64,000 nucleotides of DNA, taken from Morinoia aosen. Lineage: Eukaryota > Arthropoda > Malacostraca > Amphipoda > Talitridae. The stretch is from NCBI GenBank assembly GCA_030386875.1, contig CM059569.1, positions 41,269,842 through 41,333,841 of the forward strand, read 5' to 3'. Below are positions 10,794 to 23,700 of this stretch, piece after piece. Position 1 is the first letter of the stretch, and each line of letters opens with the position of its first letter. The notes under the pieces are model-generated. The model made no database searches. It saw nothing but the letters and a program-made list of their open reading frames with translations, and was not told the DNA's origin. A program made the translations under genes and the position numbers.

Positions 10794-11213
10794 AGTATCC
10801 CAAATACCGGTTGCTGTTTCACGTCTCCCTGATACTGGTAGCTGTTTTACATATCCCTGATACCTGCAGCTGTTTCACGTATCCCTGATACCAGTAGCTG
10901 TTTCACGTCTCCCTGATACCGGCAGCTGTTTCATGTCTCCCTGATACCGGTAGCTGTTTCACGTATCCCTGGTAGCGGCAGCTCTTTCACGTATCCCTGG
11001 TACCGGCAGCTGTTTCACGTATCCCTGATACCGGCAGCTGTTTCATGTATCCCTGATACCGGTAGCTGTTTCACGTATCCCTGATACCGGCAGCTGTTTC
11101 ACGTATCCCTGATACCGGCAGCTGTTTCACGTATCCCTGATACCGGCAGCTGTTTCATGTATCCCTGATACCGGTAGCTGTTTCACGTATCCCTGAGACC
11201 GGCAGCTGTTTCC
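10794..11213. repeat. Minisatellite, 28-bp unit, about 15 copies
   Basis: The unit reads as 'tgataccggcagctgtttca' followed by 'cgtatccc'. Variants alternate 'ccggcagc' with 'ccggtagc' and 'cgtat' with 'catgt' or 'cgtct', giving partial higher-order patterning. The last unit runs into a unique pyrimidine-rich stretch. Confidence 0.92.
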
Positions 11214-12746
11214 CGATTTTTATTCAAGATATTCGTAACCGTTGCGATATTTTTCCTCTCTTTTGTGTATTTTTTTTCTCGTTTCGTATTTCCTTCCCGA
11301 TTCTAGTTCAGGATATTGGTGATCGTTGCCTGATTTTTCTTCATTATTTGTGTTTTCTCTCTTCTGGTTTCATTTTTCCTGATATTGCGTCCCGATTACA
11401 GTCCCTGGTTCGTAATTTTTTTTTCTCTCATGATTCATGCTACATTTTCCTGCGTTCTGAAAGAGATTCTTGATTCATTTTGCCTTTTCTGGGCTGAATG
11501 GCCGTTTCCTGATTTTGAAATTAGTACCAGATATCGGTCGCCATTCCTGGCCCGACGCGCGCTTAAGAAGATTGCGATTGGGGCGCTGACAATAATTTAA
11601 ATTCGTCAGATTTGCATGCTGGTGTTCAATGAGATAGGCCTCACAAAGCCTCCTCGTCCTGCAATGTTCGATCTGGAATCCACGGGACAAAATGAACAGG
11701 ATGGATGAATTATACATGAGGAAAAAAGTTCTCACATTAGCCTTCGAACGAAGGCCCTTCTGGGTTACTTGATAGGGCGGGAAACTGAATGTGTCGCTGA
11801 TATTCAGGCACGCAAAAAATTTAAGATTTTTGAAATCTCTACTGAATGACCATCGAAGTTTTGGAATTTCAGCCGAAATAGGTTATTTTGTAGAAAAGTG
11901 TGGAGGGATCAACAGGTACTGTGGTTATGGAATGTCTTGTTGAGTTTGTTGTTGCCTCATGAATTTGTTCTATATGAGCATGTTGTGTCGATAGCGTATG
12001 ATAACTCGAGTATGCATGTGAGCACGAAATTTATTTATAAATTATAAACAGGGACGGAGGTTTCCAGAAGAATATATGCTTAGTTGTCGTCTTATGAGGA
12101 GGAACAAAAGAACTCATTGTGATATTTCAGCTGCATAATAGAGCCAAATTTCTTTTGAAAGGAACAAAAAAACAAAAAAAAAAAACTCACTGTGATGTTT
12201 CAGCTCCATATTTACTCTAAATAAAATCTAAATAAGATGAAACTCCAAAATAGCGCCAAATTTCTTCTAAATAAAATTTAAATAAAATAAAATTACATAA
12301 TAGCGCCAGATTTCTTCTAAAAATTCAGAGTGTTTGATGAAGCGCAGGGTGAGGTCCGCAGGAAAATGTAATAAATAATTTAATAATATATTTATTATAT
12401 TTTACCATATTTATAATAATGAACATACTGTAGATGACATTCATGAAACAGGAATGACTCAGCCACGCCTTTGTCTTAGAAAATGTGCGTATGTGTGTGT
12501 GTGCGTATCTGTGTATATGTGAATTTGTGTATCTGTGTACGTTTAAGGTTGTAATTTATTTCCCTTGATTTGAGACGAAAGCAGTTTGTCTGAGCACATT
12601 CATCAGAGAGCTGAGGCACTGTCTCAATTTCACCGGCAGTGCGGCGAAGGGGACCTCGCTGCTCGAGCGCACTTCACAGGCCGACGTGCGCTGCGCCTCA
12701 CGCCGAGTTTAATTCCAACTCAAGACAGCATGACACGCATGAGCGG
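11214..12746. other. Unique sequence with low-complexity patches
   Basis: No gene seen. It contains a degenerate A/T-rich duplication at about 12085-12330 (repeated 'atagcgccaaatttcttcta' and 'aataaaat') and a GT-rich tract at about 12488-12542. Frames at 11385-11600 and 11475-11735 overlap on opposite strands without motifs. Confidence 0.5.
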
Positions 12747-13102
12747 TCTTGTTATCATAAGATCTTTCCTTGTTATCACGAGATCTTACCTTGTTATCAC
12801 GAGATCTTTCCTGGTGATCACGAGATCTTTCCTTGTTATCACGAGATCTTTCCTTGTTATCACGAGATCTTTCCTGGTTATCACGAGATCTTTCCTTGTT
12901 ATCACGAGATTTTTTCTTGTTATCACGAGATCTTTCCTTGTTATCACGAGATATTTTCTTGTTATCACGAGATCTTTCCTTGTTATCACGAGATATTTCC
13001 TTGTTATCATGAGATCTTTCCTGTTATCACGAGATCTTTCTTTGTTATCACGAGATCTTTCCTTGTTATCACGAGATCTTTCCTTGTTATCACGAGATCT
13101 TT
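12747..13102. repeat. Minisatellite, 21-bp unit, about 17 copies
   Basis: The unit is 'cttgttatcacgagatcttt' plus one c, containing the palindrome AGATCT. Because 21 is a multiple of 3 and the unit lacks stops, all registers stay open and give repetitive frames on both strands (12586-13215 plus, 12639-13148 plus, 12786-13112 minus). One unit near 13020 is 20 bp and shifts the frame. Confidence 0.95.
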
Positions 13103-13115
13103 TCGCAGCCATGAA

Positions 13116-13137
13116 TTACCTCGGAATTACTCCGAGG
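13116..13137. other. Small hairpin directly after the 21-bp array
   Basis: The 8-nt arms ACCTCGGA and TCCGAGGT are separated by ATTAC. The hairpin sits just beyond the array edge. It may be accidental; no function is inferred. Confidence 0.5.
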
Positions 13138-13141
13138 TATA

Positions 13142-14455
13142 TTGTTGAACGAACAAAAGGACGCTCTAGACTGTGTTCTAAAGCATCAACCATCAGTACA
13201 AGAGCAGGAAAGTAATTTTGACAGCTTAAGTTACCCTTAAAATTGCTATTGTAACTTTAGGCCGACACAGCACAACCATGAGCTGAAATAAAGCATCGGG
13301 AACGTCATGAAATACTTTCCTAATTGCGTTAAATCCTTGGAATAAAGGATCCATTGTACGTACTTGACTTAAGATAAAACCATTTGCTGTATCGCTTGTG
13401 GCTTATAAATTGTTTAAATTGTTCAAATTATTTAAATTGCTAAATCACACACCTCGCCTAACAATAAAAACTTTTCTAATGTTGCATAATCTTTGGAATA
13501 AGCTATCAGACACCTCGCGGACAGATTTAGGAGTAAATATTCTACTTGTAGAGTCAATTTAAATTAGAAATTCTGGGAAAAACGATCTCTTATTTAAGCT
13601 TCGTTCACTATCGAACACAACAAACCATCTTTGATTGTTGCGCAACTCAAGGCGAGAAATTTTCTAATTGAGAGCTTTATTTATTCCACACTCACTACAC
13701 TAGTAATTTTAATGGTAGCTTAAGCTGTCAAAATTACTTTCTTGTTTTTTCTACTCATCGTGGATGCATCGGAATCCAAAATACAGTGTTCTGCTTTTAA
13801 TTCAAAAATTAAAATCAAAATCCCTTTCCTGCTCTTTTACTTGATGCTTCCGGGCACAACATACAGTGCCCTGCCTCTCACGTTCAACAAATCATATTTT
13901 CTTACACGTATGTTTACCTCGATGACGTAATCATTTCTTGTAACCTTCTTTCGCTGTGAAGCTCACAACATGGTAGAATTGAAGCACCAAAGGATTCCAG
14001 AAATATCGGTCGCTCATTCAGTACCTGCGTTTCTTTCGAACATCTCGAGACATTTTCCGGGAGAATTAAAGCCATTTTCTCTGGCTGGGATTATTATTCC
14101 CCTGAGTTTCCACGTCTCCTGAACACAACTGCAATTGTACTCGTGCTGTTTTCTCGAGTCATTACTGTACAGTTCTCATCCAGAACGTGTTAAGCTGGCG
14201 GCCTCCTTCTCCTGATTTAGCAATTTAAACTTCATCATGGCACTCCTACTCGACCCTCTCACTCCGCCGCTCCCATGCCCACTCCACCACTCCACCACTC
14301 TCTGAGCCTCACTTTAATCAAGGCCCAGAACAGCTCGAGGTCTACCCAGTCTACTAAACATCGCACCATTAATTCTCAAATACTTCAAATTCTCACATAT
14401 TTTCCTTTCTTCTCGTGGAGACACGGCCTAGATTTTTGAACTTAATTGTCGAAGG
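13142..14455. other. Unassigned unique sequence
   Basis: AT-rich with only short frames. A (ccactcca)n-like patch lies near 14270-14300. Nothing recognisable. Confidence 0.5.
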
Positions 14456-14463
14456 CTAAGGAG

Positions 14464-14702
14464 TTCGCTGGGGGCGAGCGAGGAGTTCTGTTTCAACGCC
14501 CGAAGCCGGAAATGATCCCACTTCGTTTGAAGATAATCTCATCGTTTCTTCTTCAAAATTTGGAGCCATAGGAAGTTTTAGGTCAAAGAGTACAGTTTCA
14601 ACGCCCGTAGCCTCACAGTCTCCAGAAATGATCCCACTTCGTTTCAAGATAATCTCATCGTTTCTTCTTCAAAATTTGAAGTCATTGGAAGTTTTAGCTG
14701 AG
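14464..14702. repeat. Two-copy tandem duplication of about 125 bp
   Basis: The stretch 'gtttcaacgcccg', 'gaaatgatcccacttcgttt', 'aagataatctcatcgtttct' and 'ggaagttttag' occurs twice, around 14488-14582 and 14601-14698. The copies differ at few positions, so this is a fairly recent duplication. Confidence 0.85.
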
Positions 14703-16840
14703 CAACACAAAAAAACAAGTGATAATGGTGAGGCCTGCGACTGAAAGCTCCTCCAAATTGCCCTGTCAACACTCCAATGATAATCGACTGTCATCAAGCC
14801 CCTAAGAGCTCGCTTTATGGCACTCGAAACCTTTAATGGAGCGTCCGACTACTTGACTTAGCCGAGTGTCGAGCTCTGCGCCCATTTAAACGCCCACCTT
14901 CACATCTTCATTAACGAAAATTAAAACTGGAATTTACATTTTTTGGGTACCGAATGTGGAAACCTTCGCGGGTTTTGCATTGATTAAATCATGACCAAAT
15001 TTGCAGAGCAAATGTCTTCAGAAACTGTTACAGTCTCTTTTGTTATTTAAGAAGTCTTCATGATGGGGCTAGAAATCAATTTTTTCAGACGCAGGGAGAA
15101 CAATTAGATGGTTGATCATTTAATTCTGAGAAAGGATCAGCAACTTCAGAAATGACTGTACGGTTGCATCGAGGCCGAAAAAACGCTCGATGTGGGACAC
15201 TCGATCGATTATTTCAATTTGTGGGATACTTTACCGATTATTATTGTAGTTAGCCTTCTTCATCATCATGACTTTCTTCACAATTCGCCGTTGAGTGTAG
15301 CTCAAATTGCTGTAGCACAAATGAATACGTTTTAAACCCATCAGTTTGATTGCTCCTCTATCGTCGCGTTGTAAATAAGAACGACTTCGTAGCATCGGCC
15401 AAGTATCAGGGGCGAATTTACTAAACAATGATTTTACGTGCAATTGTATTGTGAAGAACAAGATGCATTGAATCCTGCAGCTAACATTGGTGTTCCTATT
15501 ATTCTTTAAACCCGAATACAATCATTTGATAGAATCACATAACACCAATTGAGGCAATTAGCTTCAATGGAAAGACTTTTTCAAAGCTATGTGCTATTTT
15601 GAGTTCACACTTCATTGCTTATTGGAAGAACAACGTCATAGCTCGAAATTCTGGAAAATTGACTTTTCAAAAGCGTTAAATTTGCCATTTCGTTCCACGT
15701 ATTTTTGGTAAAACCGTCATAACTCTACCTTCTAAACTCTACCGTCATAACTCTACCTTCTTAACTCTACCGTCATAACTCTACCGTCTAAATTGACCAA
15801 AAGGAAGGATTCCTTTTTCGATCAAAAAAATTCCGTTAAGCAGTTTATAAAGTTAAAATCACTTCGTCTAAAAAACATAAAGAATTTCGACATGTGACGT
15901 TGTTCTTCCCAATGAGCGACGTATGTTGACTAGCATCTTGACTACATCTCTCACCAATGTGTGGCAGACGCTGTCCTGGCGACTAAAAAGCAGTATCCCT
16001 ACGTCACGAGTCTCCACAAACTCGGACTCGACTTTATCGTCTAGGACTTTTATCGAAGTTTTACGAGGACGGCATTCATGAGGGTAGACTTACGCCTGAT
16101 AAGATTCCGAGCCTGAATTCTTACTTTGTGTTTGAATAATTCTCATGGGGAGAAGTTAAAGAATTAAAGCAGCACGAGCTTTGTGAAACATACTCAAAAC
16201 ATTCTAAGAATTGAATGGAAAATATTCTGTTATAATGCGTTCTATAAAATACCAAAAAGTACATAAAATAACATCAGTTGTATTAATTTTCTGATTTAGT
16301 TTTTAGAGTTCCATTTATTTTGATGAAATTTACAACTCTTGAACTTCACATTTATTTATTTATTTTATAGTTTTTATTCTTCAAATTTATTTTGCAGCTC
16401 GTGATACCATAGAAGTGACATCGTTTCTTTGCAAGGCTTGAACTCGACACATCATTTCAATTTAGTTTCATGAATCAAAAATAAACTCGAACTCTAAAGC
16501 AAGGAATCAATGACTGAATTAATACTAACAATAATCAAGAAATCGAAAGACAATTTAAATGAAAAAAATTTCACCCGAGGAAACTTTCAACATAAATCAA
16601 ATAAAGTCTGACTGCGAATCCTGTATACAACGTGACCAGTTGAGAGGTTTTTTAATTTTCGTACTTCAGTCGAAAGAAAGTTTTCACTAATTCTACGAAC
16701 TTGGTCATTCTTTCCCATTCGGGGTTGTGGTGGAATTTTTACCGAGTATCATCCCGAGAGCACAAAGTTATATGACTTAAAAATAAATTAAAATGTAGCA
16801 GCAACCTGAAGAATATGAGAGGGTCTTCAAAGTTGTTTGA
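14703..16840. other. Unassigned unique sequence
   Basis: No gene supported. A short repeat of 'taactctaccgtc' and 'taactctaccttc' lies at about 15718-15795. The 96-codon minus frame 15231-15521 shows no motif. Confidence 0.5.
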
Positions 16841-17118
16841 ACAATCAAAAACAATTATACCTTTGTCCAAACAATTATACCTTTGTGCAACCAATTATAA
16901 CTTGGTCCAAACAATTATACCTTTGTTCAAACAATAATACCTTTGTTAAACCAATTGTACCTTTGTCCAAACAATTATACCTTTGTGCAATCAATTATAA
17001 CTTTGTCCAAACAATTATACCTTTGTTCAAACAATTATACCTTTGTTAAACCAATTGTACCTTTGTCCAAAGAATTATACCTTTGTTCAGACATAAATAC
17101 GTTTATTCAAACAAAAAT
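16841..17118. repeat. Minisatellite, 20-bp unit, about 13 copies
   Basis: The unit is 'caaacaattatacctttgtc' with a step of 20 (markers 'ctttgt' at 16861 and 16881, 'cttggt' at 16901, 'ctttgt' at 16921). A 60-bp higher-order pattern of three variants is visible. The open frames at 16837-17049 and 16943-17362 are by-products. Confidence 0.9.
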
Positions 17119-17289
17119 ATTGCCACTCCGGTATCCATTAGATCAAGCACTGCACAACTCTACACTGGCGTCAGCATTTTCTGCCTTGATAAGCGAGACA
17201 CGATTGTTTGGCCAGCAGCTATGGAGTCAGCACTTTAGATGTGCTACTGAAAAGGGCATGAAGAGTTATATTTTAAATTTTAAGCGCTG

Positions 17290-17382
17290 GTCGGGATTGC
17301 AAATGGATTACAAATGGAAAACAGGATTGCAAACGGAAAACAGGATTTCAAACAGAAAATAGGATTGCAAACGGAAACACAG
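17290..17382. repeat. Short tandem repeat, 17-20-bp units, about 5 copies
   Basis: Words of the type 'ggattgcaaacggaaaaca' repeat with small changes. A small young-looking array in otherwise unique sequence. Confidence 0.7.
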
Positions 17383-17739
17383 ATGTATTAAAAAAGAATA
17401 TTCACTAAACGGAATATCAAATAAAACGGAATACTTAACTTGTTACACTAGACAACTACTCAATGCTGATTATTGGGACAACGATAACGGAGAAACCTCA
17501 GTTCTACGCATTTTCCCATCAGCATTTCTAAAAAAGAATCGCTGGAAATTCAGAGAGATTTTTCCTTAGACTCTGTAGCAATGAGCAGAGGAGCCGCGAT
17601 AAGATCAGGCCGCTGCGGTGAGGGCACAAAGCCTGACGAAGTCCTGCAGGATCTTTTCAGGCCTCAGCGGCTGTCCCTCCTTGGGACAGCGATGTATTGC
17701 TCTGGGCCTGGCTGTAGCATTCGCACCAGCACCCTTACT
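17383..17739. other. Unassigned unique sequence
   Basis: Nothing recognisable. The 78-codon minus frame 17605-17841 runs into the adjacent pyrimidine array. Confidence 0.5.
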
Positions 17740-18250
17740 TTCTCTTTCTTTTCTTTCTGATCTTCCTTCGTGACCATTTAGCACCCTTACTTTCTCTTTC
17801 TTTCCTTTCTTTAATTTATCTGTTACCCCTTGCACCATCACTTTCTCTTCTTTTCTTTCTTTTCTTTTATTTATCCGTTACCCCTTGCACCATCACTTCC
17901 TCTTCTTTTCTTTCTTTTATTTTATTTATCTGTTACCCCTTGCACCATCACTTCCTCTTCCTTTCTTTCTTTTCTTCAATTTATCCGTTACCCCTTGCAC
18001 CATCACTTCCTCTTCTTTTCTTTCTTTTCTTTCATTTATCTGTTACGACTCGTGCCCTAACCACCCTTTCCTTCCTTTCTTTTATTTAATTTCTCATGCA
18101 TCACTTGCACCTTCATTCTCTCTTCCTTTCTTTCTGTTCTTCAATTTATCCTTCACCACTTTCACCATCACTTTCTCTTGGTTTCTCTCTTTTCTTTCTC
18201 CGTCACCCTTCCCTAAGCCCTACGTCTCTTTTTGTCTCGCTTTATCTTTT
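17740..18250. repeat. Pyrimidine-rich minisatellite, 55-bp unit
   Basis: The marker 'ccccttgcaccatcac' recurs at 17826, 17881, 17936 and 17991, a 55-bp step, each followed by 'ttcctcttcttttctttctt'-type runs. Copies before 17826 and after about 18050 are more diverged. A strand of almost pure C/T over 500 bp could form triplex DNA in principle. Confidence 0.88.
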
Positions 18251-18699
18251 TTCTGTCTACCTCTCTTATAGCAAAGCAAATTATTTCTACAAGTACCAAC
18301 ATGATTTTCTATATTTATGTACAAAGATATGATAATATACATTCATTTTATACACCTGCAATTTTAAACCATCGTTCGTAACGCTACATAGATGGCTTGC
18401 AAAACTTTTATATCAATGCGGTGTTTATTAGGAAATGATTTACATTTTATCATTTCCTTTTTTCCCCGGCCTAACTTCAACATTCCATGGCGGCTGCAGC
18501 AACTTAAAATTCGAAATCAGTGGCACCAAAAAAGTACAATTCGCGCCACTCTCGCACGGTCTCCGGAACACAAGCTCTGACATCGAATTTTTCCGGAGGA
18601 ATCAGTTTACGGAGCAGCGAAGTCTTAAATAATTTGTTTCGAGCCTCGCTGGGGAATTGAAAAGGAAGCTGCGTCTGGTGAGGCCGCTGGGCTGTGCCA
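18251..18699. other. Unassigned unique sequence
   Basis: No gene recognised. Short frames at 18392-18580 and 18435-18632 lack motifs. Confidence 0.5.
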
Positions 18700-20264
18700 T
18701 GAGAACCACAGGCTGAGAACCACAGGCCGAGAACCCCAGGCTGAGGACCACAGGCGTAGAACCACAGGCTGAGAACCACAGGCTGAGAACCACAGGCTGA
18801 GAACCACAGGCTGAGAACCACAGGCTGAGAACCCCAGGCTGAGGACCACAGGCTGAGAACCAAAGGCTGAGAACCCCAGTCTGAGTACCACAGGCTGAGA
18901 ACCACAGGCTGAGAACCACAGGCTGAGAACCCCAGGCTGAGGACCACAGGCTGAGAACCAAAGGCTGAGAACCCCAGTCTGAGTACCACAGGCTGAGAAC
19001 CACAGGCTGAGAACCACAGGCTGAGAACAACAGGCTGAGAACCACAGGCTAAGAACCACAGGCTGAGAACCACAGGCTGAGAACCACAGGCTGAGAACCC
19101 CAGGCTGAGGACCACAGGCTGAGAACCAAAGGCTGAGAACCCCAGTCTGAGTACCACAGGCTGAGAACCACAGGCTGAGAACCACAGGCTGAGAACCCCA
19201 GGCTGAGGACCCCAGACTGAGAACCACAGGCTGAGAACCACAGGCTGAGAACCCCAGGCTGAGGACCACAGGCTGAGAACCAAAGGCTGAGAACCCCAGG
19301 CTGAGGACCACAGGCTGAGAATCACAGGCTGAGAACCACAGGCTGAGAACCCCAGGCTGAGGACCACAGACTGAGAACCACAGGCTGAGAACCACAGGCT
19401 GAGAACCACAGGCTGTGAACCACATGCTGAGAACCACAGGCTGAGAACCACAGGCTGAAAACCCCAGGCTGAGGACCACAGGCTGAGAACTAAAGGCTGA
19501 GAACCGCAGTCTGAGGACCACAGGCTGAGAACCACAGGCTGAGAACCACAGGCTGAGAACCCCAGGCTGAGGGCCCCAGACTGTGAACCACAGGCTGAGA
19601 ACCACACAGGCTGAGAACCCCAGGCTGAGGACCACAGGCTGAGAACCAAAGGCTGAGAACCCCAGGCTGAGGACCACAGGCTGAGAACCACAGGCTGAGA
19701 ACCACAGGCTGAGAACCACAGGCTGAGAACCCCAGGCTGAGGACCACAGACTGAGAACCACAGGCTGAGAACCACAGGCTGAGAACCACAGGCTGTGAAC
19801 CACAGGCTGAGAACCACAGGCTGAGGACCACAGGCTGAGAACCACTGGCTGAGAACCACAGACTGAGAACCACAGGCAGAGAATCACAGGCTGAGAACTC
19901 CAGGTTGAGAACCACAGGCTGAGAACCACATGCTGAGAACCACAGGCTGAGAACCACTGGCTGAGAACTCCAGGCTGAGAACCCCAGGCTGAGAACCCCA
20001 GGCTGAGAACCACAGGCTGAGAACCCCAGGTGAGGACCACAGGCTTAGAACCACAGGCTGAGAACCACAGACTGAGAACCACAGGCTGAGACCCACAGGC
20101 TGAGAACCACAGGCTGAGAACCACTGGCTGAGAACTCCAGGCTGAGAGCCACAGGCTGAGAACCACAGGCTGAGAACCACTGGCTGAGAACCACTGGCTG
20201 AGAACTCCAGGCTGAGAGCCACAGGCTGAGAACCACAGGCTGAGAACCACAAGTTAAGAACCAC
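18700..20264. repeat. Minisatellite, 14-bp unit, about 112 copies
   Basis: The unit is 'ggctgagaaccaca'. Variants are 'ggctgagaacccca', 'ggctgaggaccaca', 'ggctgagaaccaaa' and 'gtctgagtaccaca'. They recur in the same order ('..accccaggctgaggacc..', then '..accaaaggctgag..') near 18830, 18930, 19090, 19250 and 19620, showing higher-order repeats. Fourteen is not a multiple of 3, so a minus frame cycles through all registers without a stop, giving spurious frames up to 541 codons (18625-20250). GC content is higher than the surroundings. Confidence 0.96.
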
Positions 20265-20390
20265 TGGACATTTCCTATAAAGAATATTTATAAAGTTAAG
20301 CTTGGAGAAATAAAGTGAAGGTGAACTGGCGAATCCGCTAAAGCAAAAGTTAAGAGGAACAAATGTATTAAAACATATCAGCTAAAAGTG

Positions 20391-20394
20391 CTTC
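20391..20394. repeat. Target-site duplication of LTR element (left)
   Basis: The 4-mer 'cttc' immediately precedes the left LTR and is repeated exactly at 26934-26937 after the right LTR. Confidence 0.85.
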
Positions 20395-20713
20395 TGTTCC
20401 GACCTTTTCAGTATCCGGTCGAAGACTACGCGAATGGGGTTCGGGAGTGACGAGCAGCAACGTGATTCATAGTTTATTGGTACTTCAGAGTTGATACAGG
20501 CTTGGTAGTTGGCAAGAATCAGAGAGATCAGACGATAGGTGCTAGTACAAGTCTTCTACAATGCATCTGTGATCTATACAGGTGCTTCCTCGACGGTAAC
20601 GCGTCTACTACTGAACAGTGATGACTCTATCTAATGTGATCTCTACGGCAGCGCACCGCCAATGAACCACGATATCTCTCGCCGATCCTATTTATATGCC
20701 TTGCGGGCGCACA
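20395..20713 (-). repeat. 3' LTR (319 bp)
   Basis: Begins TGTTCCGACC and ends GCGGGCGCACA on the plus strand. By eye it matches 26615-26933 base for base. It is the 3' LTR because the element reads on the minus strand. Confidence 0.92.
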
Positions 20714-20727
20714 TCTAGGACCCCCCA
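20714..20727 (-). promoter_or_regulatory. Possible polypurine tract
   Basis: Next to the 3' LTR the minus strand reads TGGGGGGTCCTAGA. A purine run directly upstream of the 3' LTR is where plus-strand priming would occur. The TCC and T interruptions make it imperfect. Confidence 0.4.
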
Positions 20728-23700
20728 CGCACAAAAATTTTTTATTACAATAAAAATATTTTTAAAACGTCAATCAATCTCATTGATTATCCTTGACGAT
20801 CAATAATTCTGATGACAAAATTGTTACCGAATTATGAACAGAGGTAGACAGGTATGGCCTTTGCTGTCATCATAAACAAATTTCAACGGTAATCCTACAT
20901 CTTGTTAAACAATTTTTAGTGTCTATATTATATATTAGTGTCAATTCAATACCAGATTTATTATCTATAATCAGCCAAATAATCACTCTATGCACTTAGC
21001 TCAAACAATTTGTTCATTTATTATAGAGTTATTTACCAATTTATTCTTAGAATTCGTGGGTACTCCAGATATTTCGGACACAAAAGATACACCGCACAAT
21101 TTATTTTAACATATCAAAACATCAAAATCAAACATCAAAACGCGTACTGAATAAATCCTTTCGTGGCAAAACAACCGCCAGTAACAGTAAAAACAAACGC
21201 GTCAAGTTAAATTCAACAAAAAGCATCGCAAAGAAAAACGCATCGTTGAAACAACCACTGAAAACCTGAATACCTGAACGTTGCATCGACTCGAGCATCT
21301 TCGCGAACATGGTTAAAATGAAATACGTAAAACACAAGCTTGGAAATACCAACTTAATATTAATTCATGAGTAAATATAAAAACATCCGCTTACATCGCT
21401 GGTGAAACAGTAACACCGAGCAAAACACGAGTTCTTCGGCAAGGCAATTTCGGAAAATTTTATAAGAATCAAAACTATTGCCTCGTAGGTAATGAAAAAT
21501 GATACAGAAAAGTTGAGTTGATATTAAATAAAGCATCATTAAAGTTTTCACCAAAAAGAAACATTCAAAATATCGTCTGCGTTACCGTAGACTTGAAAAT
21601 AGAAGTTAGTGTTATAGCCAAACATCGCACCAATTAGAACAGAACCTTTCCACTATTAGTTAATACAATAATCGAAATAAACAGAGTACCGTTGACTCGT
21701 AAAACTTAATTCTATCGGTAACATAATGGTATAGCACGTGGAGTAAGATATATACGTGACAAAATCGAAGACACACTAGTTTAGAACATCGAATATGAAT
21801 ATGAAAATCGGTTTCGCGCTCTGCAAAAATAAAAGGAAAATCACTAAACAATTTCAATTTGTCGTAATCCAATAGTAATAACATGTGAACAAAGTCCAAA
21901 ATTCTTGAACTACTCTGAATTTATAATTACCATATTTTAAGTTACTAAATTTATTAAACCACGTTTTCAACACTATGTCCACGGTAAAGTATAAAGTATT
22001 AACACCATATTAAACCTTTAAAGTGAGTTACTCTCTTCAAGTCACTGCGCGCGAAGGTAAACTCTTTCAGTAATCTCTTGACTGCGCGCGAAGGTAAATT
22101 TCAGTAATCTCTTCGCTGTATGCGAAGCTTAGCTGCCGCCGAGGCCATCGATGTTTGTTGACAGTTGCGGGGCGCCAGCCTGTCGCAGCCGGACTCCGCA
22201 CTGCATAGTGCGTACCCCGTCACGTGTGACTGCGTGTCTGCGTGTCTTCCTTGCTGGCACAGCAGCATGAATCGCGTTACAGATGTCATGTTACCGCTCG
22301 CACACGCTCGAACTGAAATTGGAATTCAATACAAAAACGATTAGCATGGCTAAAGCGCAAACTTTCGTACATGAATGCACAAATAAAGTGAAATGACAAA
22401 CAAAAGTAGCTTCCTCATTAGCATCCAAGAATCTTCCAGTAACATAATTGCTAAACTAATAAAACGACTAAATTTCGCATTTACATTTAATCTTCGTTGC
22501 AGACATTCAAATTTCTCATTAAGACACATTCTCATTAAGACACATTCTCATTAAGACACTCTCATTCCAACTACACTGCCTAGCATTGTTACCAAACAAT
22601 TTGCGGCAGATTCGAGGCAGTTCTCGCAGTTGCACACTCGCACTCTCGTTTCGAAATCTCCACACAATTGCACCTAAGTTTATCAATTCTAGCTCACGAC
22701 CTGATGAACACACTCTGATGTCGCAACGATAGTATGACAACATCCTCAGCTCATCATCTCGGCACAAGGTGTTTGCTCAACAGAATATTTCCTAACGCAA
22801 GACATACATAAATCTTGAAAGAACTCATAGAATGCTCTTACAAGCTAGAACTCATAGAACGCATATATGGAATTCAAAACTAAAAACTGTTAATTAACCA
22901 TTTCTATCGTGAGCAAAACCGGGGCATTTTCAGCCTCGATGCACAATGAAAAAATAAATTTCTGCAAGGTCATCAATGTTTCTTGCAACGACAGATCATA
23001 ATCAATAATCACGTACTGCTTTTGCACAAGAAAATTACGTATTATTATACTATACTTGTTGAACTGTTACACTGTGAACGGTTACTTTACGTTTCACTTA
23101 TCGCGTTACGTTAATGCCTCAATCAAAAAGGTTAAATACTAAAGCATATAAGAGGTTAACATGAAGCATAAGCAAATACAACAAAAAGAATGATTGAACA
23201 CGTAAGGACATACTTTTACAGTACATACACAAAAAGTTGTCAATGCAAAAATCAATACTGACGTTAAATACTCTAAATTTTAATCGTTCAATCAGTTGTT
23301 AATTTTAATCGTTCAATCAGTTGTTAATTATCCCGTAGAAACTTTGGGAGACTTGACGATAAATTTTACATTCTTTTGCGTTTGATTAATTTCAAATTAC
23401 ACAACATAAAACTATACTGAGTATGAAATTCGGGTAGGCTTGCAAAAATGACTGTTATGACGCACTAGATCGTTTCAACGTGCTCAAAAATTATTAACTG
23501 AAGGATTATTAAATGAAGCCTCTCTCATTGACAAATGACTATGAAGTAAATTAATTTTTACTCTCACACTGAATTAGTGTGGACTCTCACGTCCAAAACA
23601 CATCTAATTCATGACTATCCACCAGTTACACCAGTCACTAAAAATGTTTTAACAACATTAACAACATTAATGACATTTGTGGCACTTTACCATAATCTTT

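Noticed and set aside
10794-11213. CRISPR-like direct repeats (28-bp unit)
   Set aside because: Units are contiguous without unique spacers and the context is eukaryotic, so this is a minisatellite. The same applies to the 28-bp array at 38411.
18625-20250. 541-codon minus-strand open frame (and 451-codon partner)
   Set aside because: It lies inside a 14-bp tandem array whose unit has no stop in any minus register, so the length is a composition effect. There is no start context, domain or non-repeat extension.
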